Shown here: piece by piece, positions 10,993 through 21,850 of the stretch | How positions within the stretch are numbered: position 1 is the first letter of the stretch | Layout of the letters: every line of letters begins with the position of its first letter | From: Erythroxylum novogranatense | Taxonomy: Eukaryota > Streptophyta > Magnoliopsida > Malpighiales > Erythroxylaceae | NCBI GenBank assembly: GCA_029891385.1 | Contig: CM057232.1 | Location: forward strand, 67,207,824-67,271,823 | Length of the DNA stretch: 64,000 nucleotides | Reading direction: 5' to 3' | The notes under the pieces: model-generated | Told to the model about the DNA's origin: nothing | The model's input: only the letters and a program-made list of their open reading frames with translations | The model's database searches: none | Made by a program: the position numbers and the translations under genes

Positions 10993-13175
10993 GACCCCGA
11001 ATTTTTTTTTATGATGTTATTAAGCATGAATTGTGATAATTATGTGTTTATGCCTTAGTTTGATTGAATTGAGAGGATTATTGGATAATTAAGGTTTAGT
11101 TGTGGTTAAGTGAGAATTAAAAGGAAATATGTTTGAGGGCATTTTAGGAAGAATGCTTAAGTTGGATAGGTTAAAGCTTTGTTAGGAAGGGCATAATGGT
11201 CTTTGACTTAGGCTTAAAAGAGTTAGAAAGAAGATAGAAAGAAGGAAAAGAAAAGATAGAAAGAAGGAAGAAGAAGAGAAGTGTCGTAAGTGGAGGGAAG
11301 AAGAGAAGAGAAGAGGGATTGCGATCGTTGAGGATTTCCAACAGTGTGAAGCCATTTCCGGGTAAGTTGTGCTTTGTTTAACCTTGTTTCGGTTGGATTA
11401 AACCAAAAGATAAGATGAAAGTAGGAGAATCGGTGGTTTTAGGGTTTTAGGGCAAAAATGGTTAGATTTTGTGGACTTATGTGTTTATGGCTGATTTTGA
11501 GTTGCTGCTGGGTTAGAAATGTAGTATAAGTCATGATCTAAGGCTTAGGTGTGTTGCATTTGAGTTTGGGAAAGGATTGAAGTTGGAAAATGCTAGAAAT
11601 CGGGTTTCGGAGTCGAGCTCCAGACCCGCACGTCGCGACGTGCATATGAACACGCCGCGACGTGGAGTTTGTCGCGACGTATAATAATTAAATTTGTCGT
11701 GACGAGCGGGGAAGCGTTCGTCGCGAAGTGCGAAGGAGGCACGTCGCGACGTACGAGAGAAGCGTTCGTCGCGACGGGCGAGAGGGGCGACGTTGCGACG
11801 TGCGAAGAGATTTGGCTCGCCGCGGCGAGCGTACCTTCGCCGCAGCGAACATCCAATTTTTTTCCGAAGGAGATTTTTGGGCATATCTTGGGTTGTAGAT
11901 GTCCAATTGAGGTGATTTCAGTCTCGTTGTGAACTGGAAATAAAGGGCTACAAATTTATGAAGAAGGGAAGTTCGGAATTAGCCTAGGGTTTGGAGTTTT
12001 AGGTGGAAGTCGAGTGGAGACTTTTAGTGCTTTACTTTTGATTGTCAAGCTTTACGGAATATTTCTTTTGAATATTGATTGAATGAGAACTTGGTTTATT
12101 ATAGGAAACCAAGCTGACCTGACCCAATCGCAAGAGGAAGGACACCAAAGGAGTCGATACTCGGCGATATTAGGTGGGTAATATGTTTATGGTTATTGTG
12201 TGTATGGGCAAATTGCCTTATGTATGCTTGCTTGCATTATGTGACATTGCTTGTGTTAAATTGTATGAGAAATATTGAACATGCATTGTGATTATGATTA
12301 TGCATGGCCTTGATAGGCCTTATGGCATTTTGTGAGAATGAAAAGAATGAAATTATGAAAGCTTTGAAAAATGCTTTGAACATGGAACGAATGGTTATGT
12401 GTACGGTTTGGGTGAGAGAGTTACGGATGGAGTCACGTGCACGTCGACATAAAGCCTTCTCCCAGCTGCCCGCTTGAGGCAACGAGATCCTTGAGAAATC
12501 GGACTCAGATAGTTTATGGATTAAACTTCGGTTTATCCGGATCGTTTTACGGAACTCTCGAACCATTTGTGTGCATTCATGATTGATTTGATAGAAACGA
12601 TGCATAATAATTGTTATGTTGAGAAACAGAAATTACATGACATATGTTTATATGAATGTGAATCACTTGATAAATCTTGACTTGCTATACTTGTACATAT
12701 ATATGTTTGAATGTGTGGCTCATTGCTAATGGCTATAAGCGTATATGCCACTGAGCTTCGCAGCTCACCCCATTATCTTCCCCCTCCTCAGGTGCAGATC
12801 GAGACAATCATTGACCTTGCAAGGCATCGAAAACTTCAAGCTAGTTAGGAGCTTTGCATTCAGTTAGTATTTTGATTAGCCCGCCAAGCATATCATCATG
12901 GAGCATATTCCTGTATTTTGGATTTACACTTTATTTTGTATTATGCTATTTTGAGAACGTTTGTTGAATTCCCTTTGGATTGTAATGGCATGAAGCCCCT
13001 TAGTTTATGGGGTGTTTGATTATGTTTTAATGTGTGCAAAATTGCATGTATGAGTATGTGTTTGTATCGAATTATGTATGGATGTTGGGATCGGGTTCGA
13101 CGTTTTGAGGCGCTCGTCGCGGGCGCAGCCCGAGGGGCCACCTCGGGAATGGAGATCCGGGACCCGGGCCCAATA
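10988..13175 (+). repeat. Chromovirus 5' LTR (2188 bp)
   Basis: Begins TGTTGGACCCCG and ends GGGCCCAATA (CA changed to TA). Pairs with 18089-20239. U3 is short: the purine-rich leader starts about 230 bp in, after GGCTTAAAAGAG near 11210, a possible TATA variant. The long R-U5 contains a CpG-dense palindrome array (11620-11850) and, near 12745-12800, the CACTGAGCTTCGCAGCTCACCC block followed by CTCAGGTGCAGATC. Confidence 0.93.
11620..11850 (+). repeat. CpG-dense GTCGCGACG repeat cluster in LTR
   Basis: The 8-bp palindrome GTCGCGAC and one-base variants (GTCGTGAC, GTTGCGAC, GCCGCGAC) occur about nine times in some 230 bp, in otherwise AT-rich sequence. The 3' LTR counterpart (about 18715-18910) has lost about 40 bp of the cluster, in two blocks, which accounts for most of the length difference between the LTRs. 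Confidence 0.8.
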
Positions 13176-13179
13176 TGTT

Positions 13180-13191
13180 TGGTATCAGAGC
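13180..13191 (+). promoter_or_regulatory. Primer-binding site, initiator tRNA-Met
   Basis: TGGTATCAGAGC, four bases after the 5' LTR end, is the standard plant gypsy/copia match to the 3' end of initiator methionine tRNA and would prime minus-strand cDNA synthesis. Confidence 0.95.
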
Positions 13192-13343
13192 GCCTAGATT
13201 TAGTGTCCTCGGCTTAGAATGCATAGTAGGATGAATTGTTTGCTATATGATTAATTGTTGCATTGATTAAGTGACATGCATATCATGCATACATGTAGAT
13301 TGACCTGTAGCTAATCCTTAGTGTTTCCATTTGAAGGAGTACG

Positions 13344-14483
13344 ATGCCACCTCGTAGAAAGACACGAGGAGTTATGCAAGGATCTGTTGTACCTGACTCT
13401 CTGACTGGAGAGGAGAGGACTGATGAGTCAGTAGCTCCAGGAAATGCTGAGGCTTCTGTAGGGCTAGGTAGTGAGCCCGTTCTGTCGCAGACGCAGGAGT
13501 CTCCGATTCCGCAGGAGCAAGTGCCTCCATTAGATCCGAGGCTGTTCTAGGCATTCACTCAGGCATTTGTTCAGGCTATGGGCCAGATGCCACAGCCTTC
13601 TGGTTCAGCCCCATCTAAGAAGGGAAAGCGGTTTGATAAGTTGAGAAAGTATGGGGCAGTCGATTTCTTTGGGACAACAGATCCAGAAGAAGCCGAGACT
13701 TGGCTGAGGAAGACTGAGAGGGTGCTAGATCAGATGGATTGTGAGGATGACGAGAGAGTCATTTATGCTGCAAGTCTGCTTCAGGGAGATGCTCTACATT
13801 GGTGGGAGGCGGTGCCAGGGAGTCAGATGAGACCAGTAGGGCCAATATGGCAGGACTTCCTTGCTGCCTTCCGGAAGAAATATCTGTCTGAGGTGTATAT
13901 TCAGCAGAAGCAGAGGGAGTTCCTCAGTTTGACTCAGAGGGAGATGACGGTCAGTGAGTATGAGCGTCGGTTCACTCAGTTGGCGAGGTATGCTTCGGAT
14001 TTGATGCTGAGTGAAGCTGCTAGATGTCGCCGGTTTGAGTCGGGTCTGCATTTGGCCATCAGAGAAAAAGTGATAGTGCAGAACTTCTGTGATTTTCAAC
14101 AGTTGATTGAGACAGCTCTAAGGGTTGAGAATATTGAAAATATCAAGAGTGCAGTGAACAAGAAGAGAAAAGGAAGAGAGTAGTTCAAGAGGAGAGGCAG
14201 TACTAGTACTCCTATGCCAGACAGGAGTGCCAGAACCTTTCCTGTGCAGTCCGAGGAGAGGAGCAGTGGTGCGAGCCGATCTCGACCGGCGAGGACTTCT
14301 ACTGTTTCTCACCAAGCCTCAACGGTGGGTGGCAGTAGAAGGGTAGATGGGGATAGGCCATTCGTCCCGAAGTGTGAGCATTGCGGGAGATCTCATAGAG
14401 GAGAGTGCTTCAGATTGATAGGAGCTTGCTTCAACTGTGAGGAAAAGGGGCACATTGCTAGAGAGTGTCCTCAGCCTCCATGA
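13344..14483 (+). pseudogene. gag (capsid-nucleocapsid) of the chromovirus, stops
   Basis: The start codon opens MPPRRKTRG, a typical chromovirus Gag beginning, 153 bp after the PBS. The capsid-type core runs from about 13630 to 14150 (an FFGTTDPEEAETWL-type block, LHWWEAV, a YERRFTQLARYA-type block). A CCHC zinc knuckle, CFNCEEKGHIARECP, lies at about 14430-14475. The frame is continuous from 13344 into pol but is broken by TAG at 13548, TAG at 14181 and TGA at 14481. Gag packages element RNA into virus-like particles; this copy cannot make it without readthrough. There is no frameshift. Confidence 0.92.
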
Positions 14484-17400
14484 CAAGAGCGGAGTCAGAT
14501 GCAAGTTCCTAGGAGAGCAGAGACTGTGGGTCAGAGGACTGCAACAGAAGTGGGCAATTCTGATGTAGCTAAAAGAGTGAGCATTTCGGGGAAACCCAGA
14601 GGGCAGGCACCGGCTAGGATGTCTGCGATGACTAGGGAGGATGCAGAGACCGCTCCTGATGTTGTCACTGGTATGGTTCGACTCTTTTCTGATGACGTGA
14701 TTGCTTTGATTGATCCGGGTTCTACTCATTCGTTTGTTTCCTCGAGTAGACCCGTGTGTGATAAAAATGTGAGCCCTTTGGATACTCCGTTGATGGTGAG
14801 TACTCCAATCGGTCAGTATATTATTGTCAGTCAAGTGTTTAGAGGTTGTGAGATTTGTATTGGTGGAGAACTTCTAGTGGTTGACTTGATGCCACTGAAG
14901 ATGGGAGGATTAGATGTGATTTTGGGCATGGATACATTGGAAGGGTACAATGCCTGTCTGGATTGTAAGCAGAAGATGGTAGAATTTGAATTGGATAGTG
15001 GCAGAAGAGTGGTGTTTACTGGGGACAGGAAAGCAAGTCCGCCCAGAATTGTTTCAGCTTTGACAGCAGAGAAGATGATGAGTAAGGGGTGTGAGGCATT
15101 TTTGGCCTATGTGATAGATTCCAGGGCAGATAGGGGGAAGCTTGAGGATATTCCAGTAGTCAGGGAATTTTCGGATGTCTTTCCTGAGGAATTACCAGGA
15201 CTACCGCCAACTAGGGAAATTGAGTTTCCCATTGAGCTTTTGTCAGGTACAGCCCCGATTTCAATTCCACCTTACCGGATGGCTCCGACGGAATTGAAAG
15301 AGCTTAAGGAGCAGTTAGAGGAGTTGTTGGAGAAAGGGTATATTTGACCGAGCTCTTCGCCTTGGGGAGCTCCGGTTCTTTTTATGAAGAAGAAAGATGG
15401 ATCGTTGAGGATGTGTGTGGACTATCGGAAGCTGAATCAGGTCACGGTGAAGAACCGATATCCGCTTCCTCGCATTGATGATCTGCTTGATCAATTGCAA
15501 GGAGCGAAAGTCTTCTCCAAGATAGACTTGAGATCGGGTTATCATCAGTTGAGGATTAAGGAGTTGGATGTGCCAAAGTCTGCTTTCAAGACTCGGTATG
15601 GGCATTTTGAGTTCTTGGTTATGCCTTTTGGATTGACGAATGCGCCTGCAGCTTTTATGGATTTGATGAATCGGGTCTTTAAGCCATTCTTGGACCAATT
15701 TATCATTGTCTTTATTGATGATATATTGGTTTATTCCAAGAGTGATGAGCAGCATGAAGAGCATTTGAGGATTGCTTTGGAGACTTTGAGGAGAAACAAG
15801 TTGTATGCCAAATTCGATAAATGCAAATTTTGGCTGAGAGAAGTTTCATTTCTTAGACATGTGATCTCAGAGCAAGGAGTGCATGTGGATCCAAAGAAAA
15901 TAGAAGCTGTGGTGAATTGGGAAGCACCGAAGAATGTAGCAGAGGTAAGGAGTTTTCTGAGTTTGGCAGGCTACTACAGGAGATTTGTGGAGGGATTCTC
16001 CATGATATACGCTCCGATGACGAAGTTATTAAGGAAGAATCAGAAGTTTATCTGGAGTGATGAGTGTCAGAAGAGCTTCGAGGAGCTCAAGCATAGATTG
16101 ACCAGTGCTCCGATTTTGACTTTGCCATCGGGTGATGAGGGTTATGCTGTGTACAGTGATGCTTCGAGGAAGGGTCTCGGTTGTGTTTTGATGCAGGGAG
16201 ATAGGGTAATTGCTTATGCTTCGAGGCAGTTGAAGCCTTATGAGTTGAATTATCCGACACATGATTTGGAGTTGGCAGCTGTGATCTTTGCTTTGAAGAT
16301 TTGGAGGCATTATCTGTATGGAGTTCAGGCGAAGATCTTTACCGATCATAAGAGCCTTAAGTATTTGCTGAGTCAGAAGGAATTGAATTTGAGACAGCGA
16401 AGATGGATCGAGTTGCTTAAGGATTATGACTTGCTGATTGAGTATCATCCGGGCAAGGCCAATGTAGTGGCGGATGCCTTGAGTAAGAAGTCTTCGATTG
16501 CGCATGTTCGGTCAGTTTATCTTCCTTTATTGAAAGAGATGACCAAGTTTAAGATAAGCTTGAAGCAGGAGGAGTCGGATTGTCTTCTAGCTAACTTCCG
16601 AGTGAGACCGATACTCAGGGAGAAAGTTAGAGAGTTGCAGGTTCAAGATGCAAAGCTGAGCAGACTTAGGGATGAAATTCAGAATGGTAAGCTTTCAGAA
16701 GTAGAGGTGAGAGATGATGGACTTATGACAGTGGGGAACAGATTGTGTATCCCAGATGTGCAGGAGGTAAAAGATGAGATTATGGATGAGACACATAATG
16801 CGCCTTATGCCATGCATCCAGGTAGTACCAGGATGTACAGAGATTTGAGAGAGCATTTTTGGTGGAAGGGCATGAAGAGGGATGTAGCAGAGTTTGTGAG
16901 CAAATGTCTAGTGTGTCAACAAGTCAAGGCTGAACACCAGGCATCTTTAGGCATGTTGAGGTCATTGTCCATCCCGGAATGGAAGTGGCAAAGAGTGACC
17001 ATGGATTTTCTGATGGGTTTGCCTAAGACCAGTAGGAGGCATGATGCCATATGGGTTATTGTGGATCGGTTGACTAAGTCAACTCACTTTTTGGCGATTA
17101 AGCAGACTGATTCTTTGCATGTGCTAGCAAAGAAGTACATCGATAAGATAGTGAGATTGCATGGGATTCCGGATTGGATTGTTTCAGATAGAGACCCTCG
17201 GTTTACTTCGAGGTTTTGGGGTAGTTTGCAAGAAGCTTTGGGTACTAAGCTGAATTTTAGTACGGCTTTTCACCCTCAGACGAATGGTCAATCTGAGAGG
17301 ACCATTCAGACACTTGAGGGGATGCTTCGGGCTTGTGTGATGGATTTTCAAGGAGCATGGGATGAGCATTTGCCATTGGTAGAATTTGCTTATAACAATT

Positions 17401-18137
17401 CGTACCATTCGAGCATTCAGATGGCTCCATATGAGGCTTTGTATGGGAGGAGATGTAGGACTCCAATCTGTTGGGATGAAGAAGGAGAGAGGAAACTGAT
17501 AGGACCAGAATTGATTCAGACGACAGTTGAGAAAGTCAATCTGGTTAAGCAGCGGCTGAAGGCAGCCCAGGATAGGATGAAGAGTTACATTGATGCACAC
17601 CGAAAGGACATGGAGTTTGAAGTCGGTGAAAAGGTATTTCTCAAGACATCTCCTTGGAAAGGAGTAATGAGATTTGACAAGAAGGGTAAGTTGAGTCCGA
17701 GGTATGTGGGTCTGTATGAGATCCTTGAGAGGATTGGACCACTCGCCTACAGGTTGGCGTTACCTCCGAAATTGTCTCAGATTCATGATGTGTTTCATGT
17801 TTTCATGTTGAGGAGGTATAGATCGGATCCGTCTCATATTATTCAGACTAGTGAGGTTCAGCTGAGGGATGATCTGAGTTATGAGGAGCAGCCAGTGGAG
17901 ATTTTGGATACCAAGGACAAGGTTCTCAGGAACAAGACGGTTCAGCTAGTCAAAGTCCTGTGGAGGAATCATTCAGTAGAGGAGGCTACATGGGAGCCCT
18001 TGGAAGCTATGAAGGACAAGTATCCGTATCTCTTCGCTGATTCAGGTAATAATTTCGAGGACGAAATTTCTTTTAAGAGGGGGAGAAATATTGGACCCCG
18101 AATTTTTTTTTATGATGTTATTAAGCATGAATTGTGA
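14484..18137 (+). pseudogene. pol of the chromovirus (PR-RT-RH-INT-chromodomain)
   Basis: Same frame as gag. Protease near 14710 has an LIDPGSTHSF active-site block (DPG in place of the usual DSG/DTG, seen in this clade). A TGA at 15345 is the only stop before the end. RT follows from about 15390 ([12 protein letters not shown], catalytic FIDD near 15715), RNase H near 16150-16490 ([20 protein letters not shown]), then integrase: a zinc-binding H/C region near 16800-16920, Asp at [11 protein letters not shown], Asp at SDRDPRF, Glu in HPQTNGQSE. The [11 protein letters not shown] block (GPY/F module) and a chromodomain-like tail ([17 protein letters not shown]) close the protein; chromodomain tails guide integration to marked chromatin. 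The frame ends at 18137, 49 bases inside the 3' LTR. 917 codons from 15384 are fully open. Confidence 0.95.
18075..18088 (+). promoter_or_regulatory. Polypurine tract of the chromovirus
   Basis: AAGAGGGGGAGAAA directly abuts the 3' LTR start at 18089. This is the plus-strand primer position. It is also still within the open pol frame. Confidence 0.9.
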
Positions 18138-20239
18138 TAATTATGTGTTTATGCCTTAGTTTGATTGAATTGAGAGGATTATTGGATAATTAAGGTTTAA
18201 TTGTGGTTAAGTGAGAATTAAAAGGGTAAATATGTTTGAGGGCATTTTAGGAAGAATGCTTAAGTTGGATAGGTTAAAGCTTTGTTAGGAAGGGCATAAT
18301 GGTCTTTGACTTAGGCTTAAAAGAGTTAGAAAGAAGATAGAAAGAAGGAAAAGAAAAGATAGAAAGAAGGAAGAAGAAGAGAAGTGTCGTAAGTGGAGGG
18401 AAGAAGAGAAGAGAAGAGGGATTACGATCGTTGAGGATTTTCGACAGTGTGAAGCCATTTCCGGGTAAGTTGTGCTTTGTTTAACCTTGTTTCGGTTGGA
18501 TTAAACCAAAAGATAGGATGAAAGTAGGAGAATCGGTGCTTTTAGGATTTTAGGGCAAAAATGGTTAGATTTTGTGGACTTATGTGTTTATGGCTGATTT
18601 TGAGTTGCTGCTGGGTTAAAAATGTAGTATAAGTCATGATCTAAGGCTTAGGTGTGTTGCATTTGAGTTTGGGAAAGGATTGAAGTTGGAAAATGCTGAA
18701 AATCGAGTTTCGGAGTCGAGCTTCAGACCTGCACATCGCGACGTGCGTAAGAACACGCCGTGACGTGGAGTTTGTCGCGACGTATAATAATTAAATTTGT
18801 CGCGACGAGCGGGGAAGCGTTCGTCGCGAAGTGCGAAGGAGGCACGCCGCGACGTACGAGAGAAGCGTTCATCGCGACGTGCGAAGAGATTTGGCTCGCC
18901 GCAGCGAACATCCAATTTTTTTTCTGAAGGAGATTTTTGGGCATATCTTGGGTTGTAGATGTCTAATTGAGGTGATTTTAGTCTCGTTGTGAACTGGAAA
19001 TAAAGGGCTACAAATTTATGAAGAAGGGAAGTTCAGAATTAGCCTCTAAGGGTTCGGAGTTTTAGGTGTAAGTCGAGTGGAGACTTTTAGTACTTTACTT
19101 TTGATTGTCAAGCTTTACGGAATATTTCTTTTGAATATTGATTGAATGAGAACTTGGTTTATTATAGGAAACCAAGTCGACCTGACCCAATCGCAGGAGG
19201 AACGACACCAGTGAGTCAGATACTTGAGCGATATTAGGTGGGTAATATGTTTATGGCTATTGTGTGTATGGGCAAATTGCCTTATGTATGCTTGCTTGCA
19301 TTATGTGACATTGCTTGTGTTAAATTGTATAAAAAATATTGAACATGCATTGTGATTATGATTATGCATGGCCTTGATAGGCCTTATGGCATTTTGTGAG
19401 AATGAAAAGAATGAAATTATGAAAGCTTTGAAAAATGTTTTGAACATGGAACGAATGGTTATATGTACTGTTTGGGTGAGAGAGTTACGGATGGAGTCAC
19501 GTGCACGTCGACATAAAGCCTTCTCTCGGTTGCCCGCTTGAGGCAACGAGATCCTTGAGAAATCGGACTCGGATAGTTTACGGATTAAACTTCGGTTTAT
19601 CCGGATCGTTTTACGAAACTCTCGAACCATTTATGTGCATTCATGATTGATTTGATAGAAACGATGCATAATAATTGTTATGTTGATAAACAGAAATTAC
19701 ATGACATATGTTTATATGAATGTGAATCACTTGATAAATCTTGACTTGCTATACTTGTACATATATATGTTTGAATGTGTGGCTCGTTGCCAATGGCTAT
19801 AAACGTATATGTCACTGAGCTTCGCAGCTCACCCCATTATCTTCCCCCTCCTCAGGTGCAGATCGAGACAATCGTTGACCTTGCAAGGCATCGAAAACTT
19901 CAAGCTAGTTAGGAGCTTTGCATTCAGTTAGTATTTTGATTAGCCCGCCAAGCATATCATCATAGAGCATATTCCTGTATTTTGGATTTACACTTTATTT
20001 TGTATTATGCTATTTTGAGAATGTTTGTTGAATTCCCTTTGGATTGTAATGGCATGAAGCCCCTTAGTTTATGGGGTGTTTGATTATGTTTTAATGTGTG
20101 CGAAATTGCATGTATGAGTAGGTGTTTGTATCGAATTATGTATGAATGTTGGGATCGGGTCTGACGTTTTGAGGCACTCGTCGCGAGCGTAGCCCGAGGG
20201 GCCACCTCGGGAATGAAGATCCAGGACCCGGGCCCAACA
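18089..20239 (+). repeat. Chromovirus 3' LTR (2151 bp)
   Basis: Begins TATTGG (G-to-A relative to the 5' copy) and ends GGGCCCAACA. Collinear with the 5' LTR throughout, with scattered transitions and two deletions in the CpG cluster near 18865-18905. TATAT follows at 20240-20244. Confidence 0.93.
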
Positions 20240-20639
20240 TATATATATTAAAAATAAAAAAAAATTAATTTTTAAAAATTTTGGAATCTCCGTCTATAGC
20301 CGCATCATATATCAAAGGTAAAGTATTTTTTAGAGATAAAGGTTTTTGAGATATCATATATCAAAGGTAAAAATAATTAATTTTAAAAAATTTTGGGGGG
20401 CCTAGTGGGTCTCCGTCATTGCTCACTCTCACTCTCACTCTCACACTGACATTCTCAAAACCTAAATCTATAATTTCTTCTCACGCACTCTAATTGGCCT
20501 TTAATATGATCGTTTTTTCTTTTTAACATTTTAGCTATATTGAAACCATTTTCCTTTCAATATCCTCAATATGATCCCCAATTTTTTGATATACATGAGT
20601 CATTTCGAAAAGTTTTTGAATTGAAATTAAAGAACTTCC

Positions 20640-21850
20640 TTGAGCTTTGGACTGGAGTAATTTGTGCTTATAGTTCAGAAGTTGTTCTTAAGCCACTTGC
20701 ATAACCTTTAGTTTAGATAATTTCATGGGTTGCACGTTTGGTTCCAACTGACAGGTACTTTCCCCTCAAATTAAGATATGTTAAATGCTCAATCATATTA
20801 TTGCTGCAACTCGTACTTTCATCCCTATTTTGCTGCTTCATTTGGATACGTTGGAGAGGAAAGAGTTATATAGAACCCCTATCGCAGGTTTTGGAAAATC
20901 TATTGACTTGCGCACTATATTGAAGGTATATTTGACAGTTTAGTCTTATTTTCCTTTGATCTCTTTCAGTGAAATTTATGAGTTTCTAAATCAATATTAC
21001 TATGCCTAGTTAAAATTATCAAGAACAGGATGCGATCATTGTATGTTAATTTGTGTAACTTGTATGATAGGTGAACAAACCTATGCTATATGTATTTTCT
21101 ATTGTTAAGGAGCTTGTTATTTTGAAGAAATGAGCTATTATGTTGCCTTCTTTGAATTGTCCTTTATTCCACTGGAACAATTACGTAGTTTTTGTAAAAC
21201 TAAAAAAGTTAAAAGATTCGGAAAGAAATAAGGAAGCTTATTCGCCAGGTGGAGAGCGAGGAATTTATCTTTGTTGTCCTTTTAAGCGTCCACTTGTTGC
21301 ATAATTAGTCACCTACTTGTAATAAAGCTTGTGGGACCATGAATAATGTTCAGTTTGTTAATGTCCTAGATTGAGGCTAATTCATCATTCACAAATGGGA
21401 GTCATATGAAAGTTATTTTTCTACCAAATGATCCTACAACATCATCAATTCTAGAGGTTTGAATGCCTACACTTTCTTCTCTCTCCATATTGATGTTCTT
21501 TCTTTGTCGAATTCTTTATCTCTTTTCTTTTTGACCTTTATGTATTTTTCCTCTTTTTATTGAGTTAGACATAACTTGACATGAAGTTCTTCATACCTCC
21601 AATTTTTTTTTCCTTATTTTGATGTTGAATGGTATAATGGCTCAAGTATAAGAAGAAATCTCAGTAGAAGAAATCTAAGAACAGTTCTTCTGTAACCTGA
21701 CATTACACACCTTCCAAAGGTGACGATTCAAAGCCTTCATTGAACAAGAATAAGAGACAAGATTCTCCTATAATTTTGACATATAAGAATAGGAATATAC
21801 AGTCTAATGCAAACAAGTCAAAGAAAAGGAAGAGAAGTAGATGAAGCATG
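20640..21850 (+). pseudogene. NOC2-family (nucleolar complex) gene relic
   Basis: Separated coding blocks match, in order, the C-terminal half of plant NOC2/REBELOTE-like proteins, which act in 60S pre-ribosome export. About 20640-20800 holds an ICAYSSEVVLKPL block and WVARLVPTDRYFPLKLRYV. Near 20895-20925 is GKSIDLRTILK, directly followed by a GT. About 21140-21230 holds AFFELSFIPLEQLRSFCK, then a lysine-rich run and an RQVES-type helix. Near 21740-21840 a KKRKR-rich tail is possible. Stops and frameshifts lie between and within the blocks. Intron-like gaps remain, so this is a duplicated or captured genomic fragment, not a processed copy. The N-terminal half is missing. Identity is from recalled family motifs. 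Confidence 0.7.

Larger units (their letters stand above)
10988..20239 (+). mobile_element. Complete Tekay-type chromovirus (Ty3/gypsy)
   Basis: All structural parts are present: 5' LTR (10988-13175), PBS (13180), gag, pol, PPT (18075) and 3' LTR (18089-20239). The element starts TGTTGG and ends CCAACA. TATAT flanks it at 10983-10987 and 20240-20244; because it landed in an (AT)n tract in the hAT remnant, the TSD alone is weak, but it agrees with the end structure. The pol order PR-RT-RNase H-INT with a C-terminal chromodomain-like segment places it among chromoviruses; the LTR and gag style suggests the Tekay (Del) clade. In a 390-bp stretch of LTR that I compared by eye there are roughly a dozen mismatches, mostly transitions, so the insertion is fairly young. 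Confidence 0.93.
9991..20421 (-). mobile_element. hAT DNA transposon remnant, split by a chromovirus
   Basis: The left end is CAGTGACGGAG; the right end, read on the opposite strand, is CAATGACGGAG. These are 11-bp terminal inverted repeats with one mismatch. Both ends are followed by the same 8-bp sequence, CTCACTCT (9983-9990 and 20422-20429), the TSD length of the hAT superfamily. Without the nested chromovirus (10988-20239) about 1.18 kb remains, so most of the transposase gene has been lost. The surviving piece, on the minus strand at 10117-10443, is the hAT C-terminal dimerisation region. The CAGTGRCGGAG-type terminus is typical of plant Tip100-like hATs. The TSD lies in CT-rich sequence, which weakens its weight slightly. 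Confidence 0.85.

Noticed and set aside
11531..11932. Four overlapping ORFs on both strands in the GC-rich part of the chromovirus LTR
   Set aside because: They are low-complexity Arg/Ala/Thr text from the GTCGCGAC cluster. The paired LTR does not keep the same frames, and the region is untranslated LTR.
12237..12605. 122-codon minus-strand ORF in the 5' LTR, also present in the 3' LTR
   Set aside because: It is conserved only because the LTRs are near-identical copies, and it is antisense to the LTR. No motif is recognised.
14319..14834. Long minus-strand ORFs under gag-pol (also 15315-15764, 16029-16505, 17184-17600)
   Set aside because: Shadows of the chromovirus coding frame: Leu/Ile/Ser-rich text without motifs.
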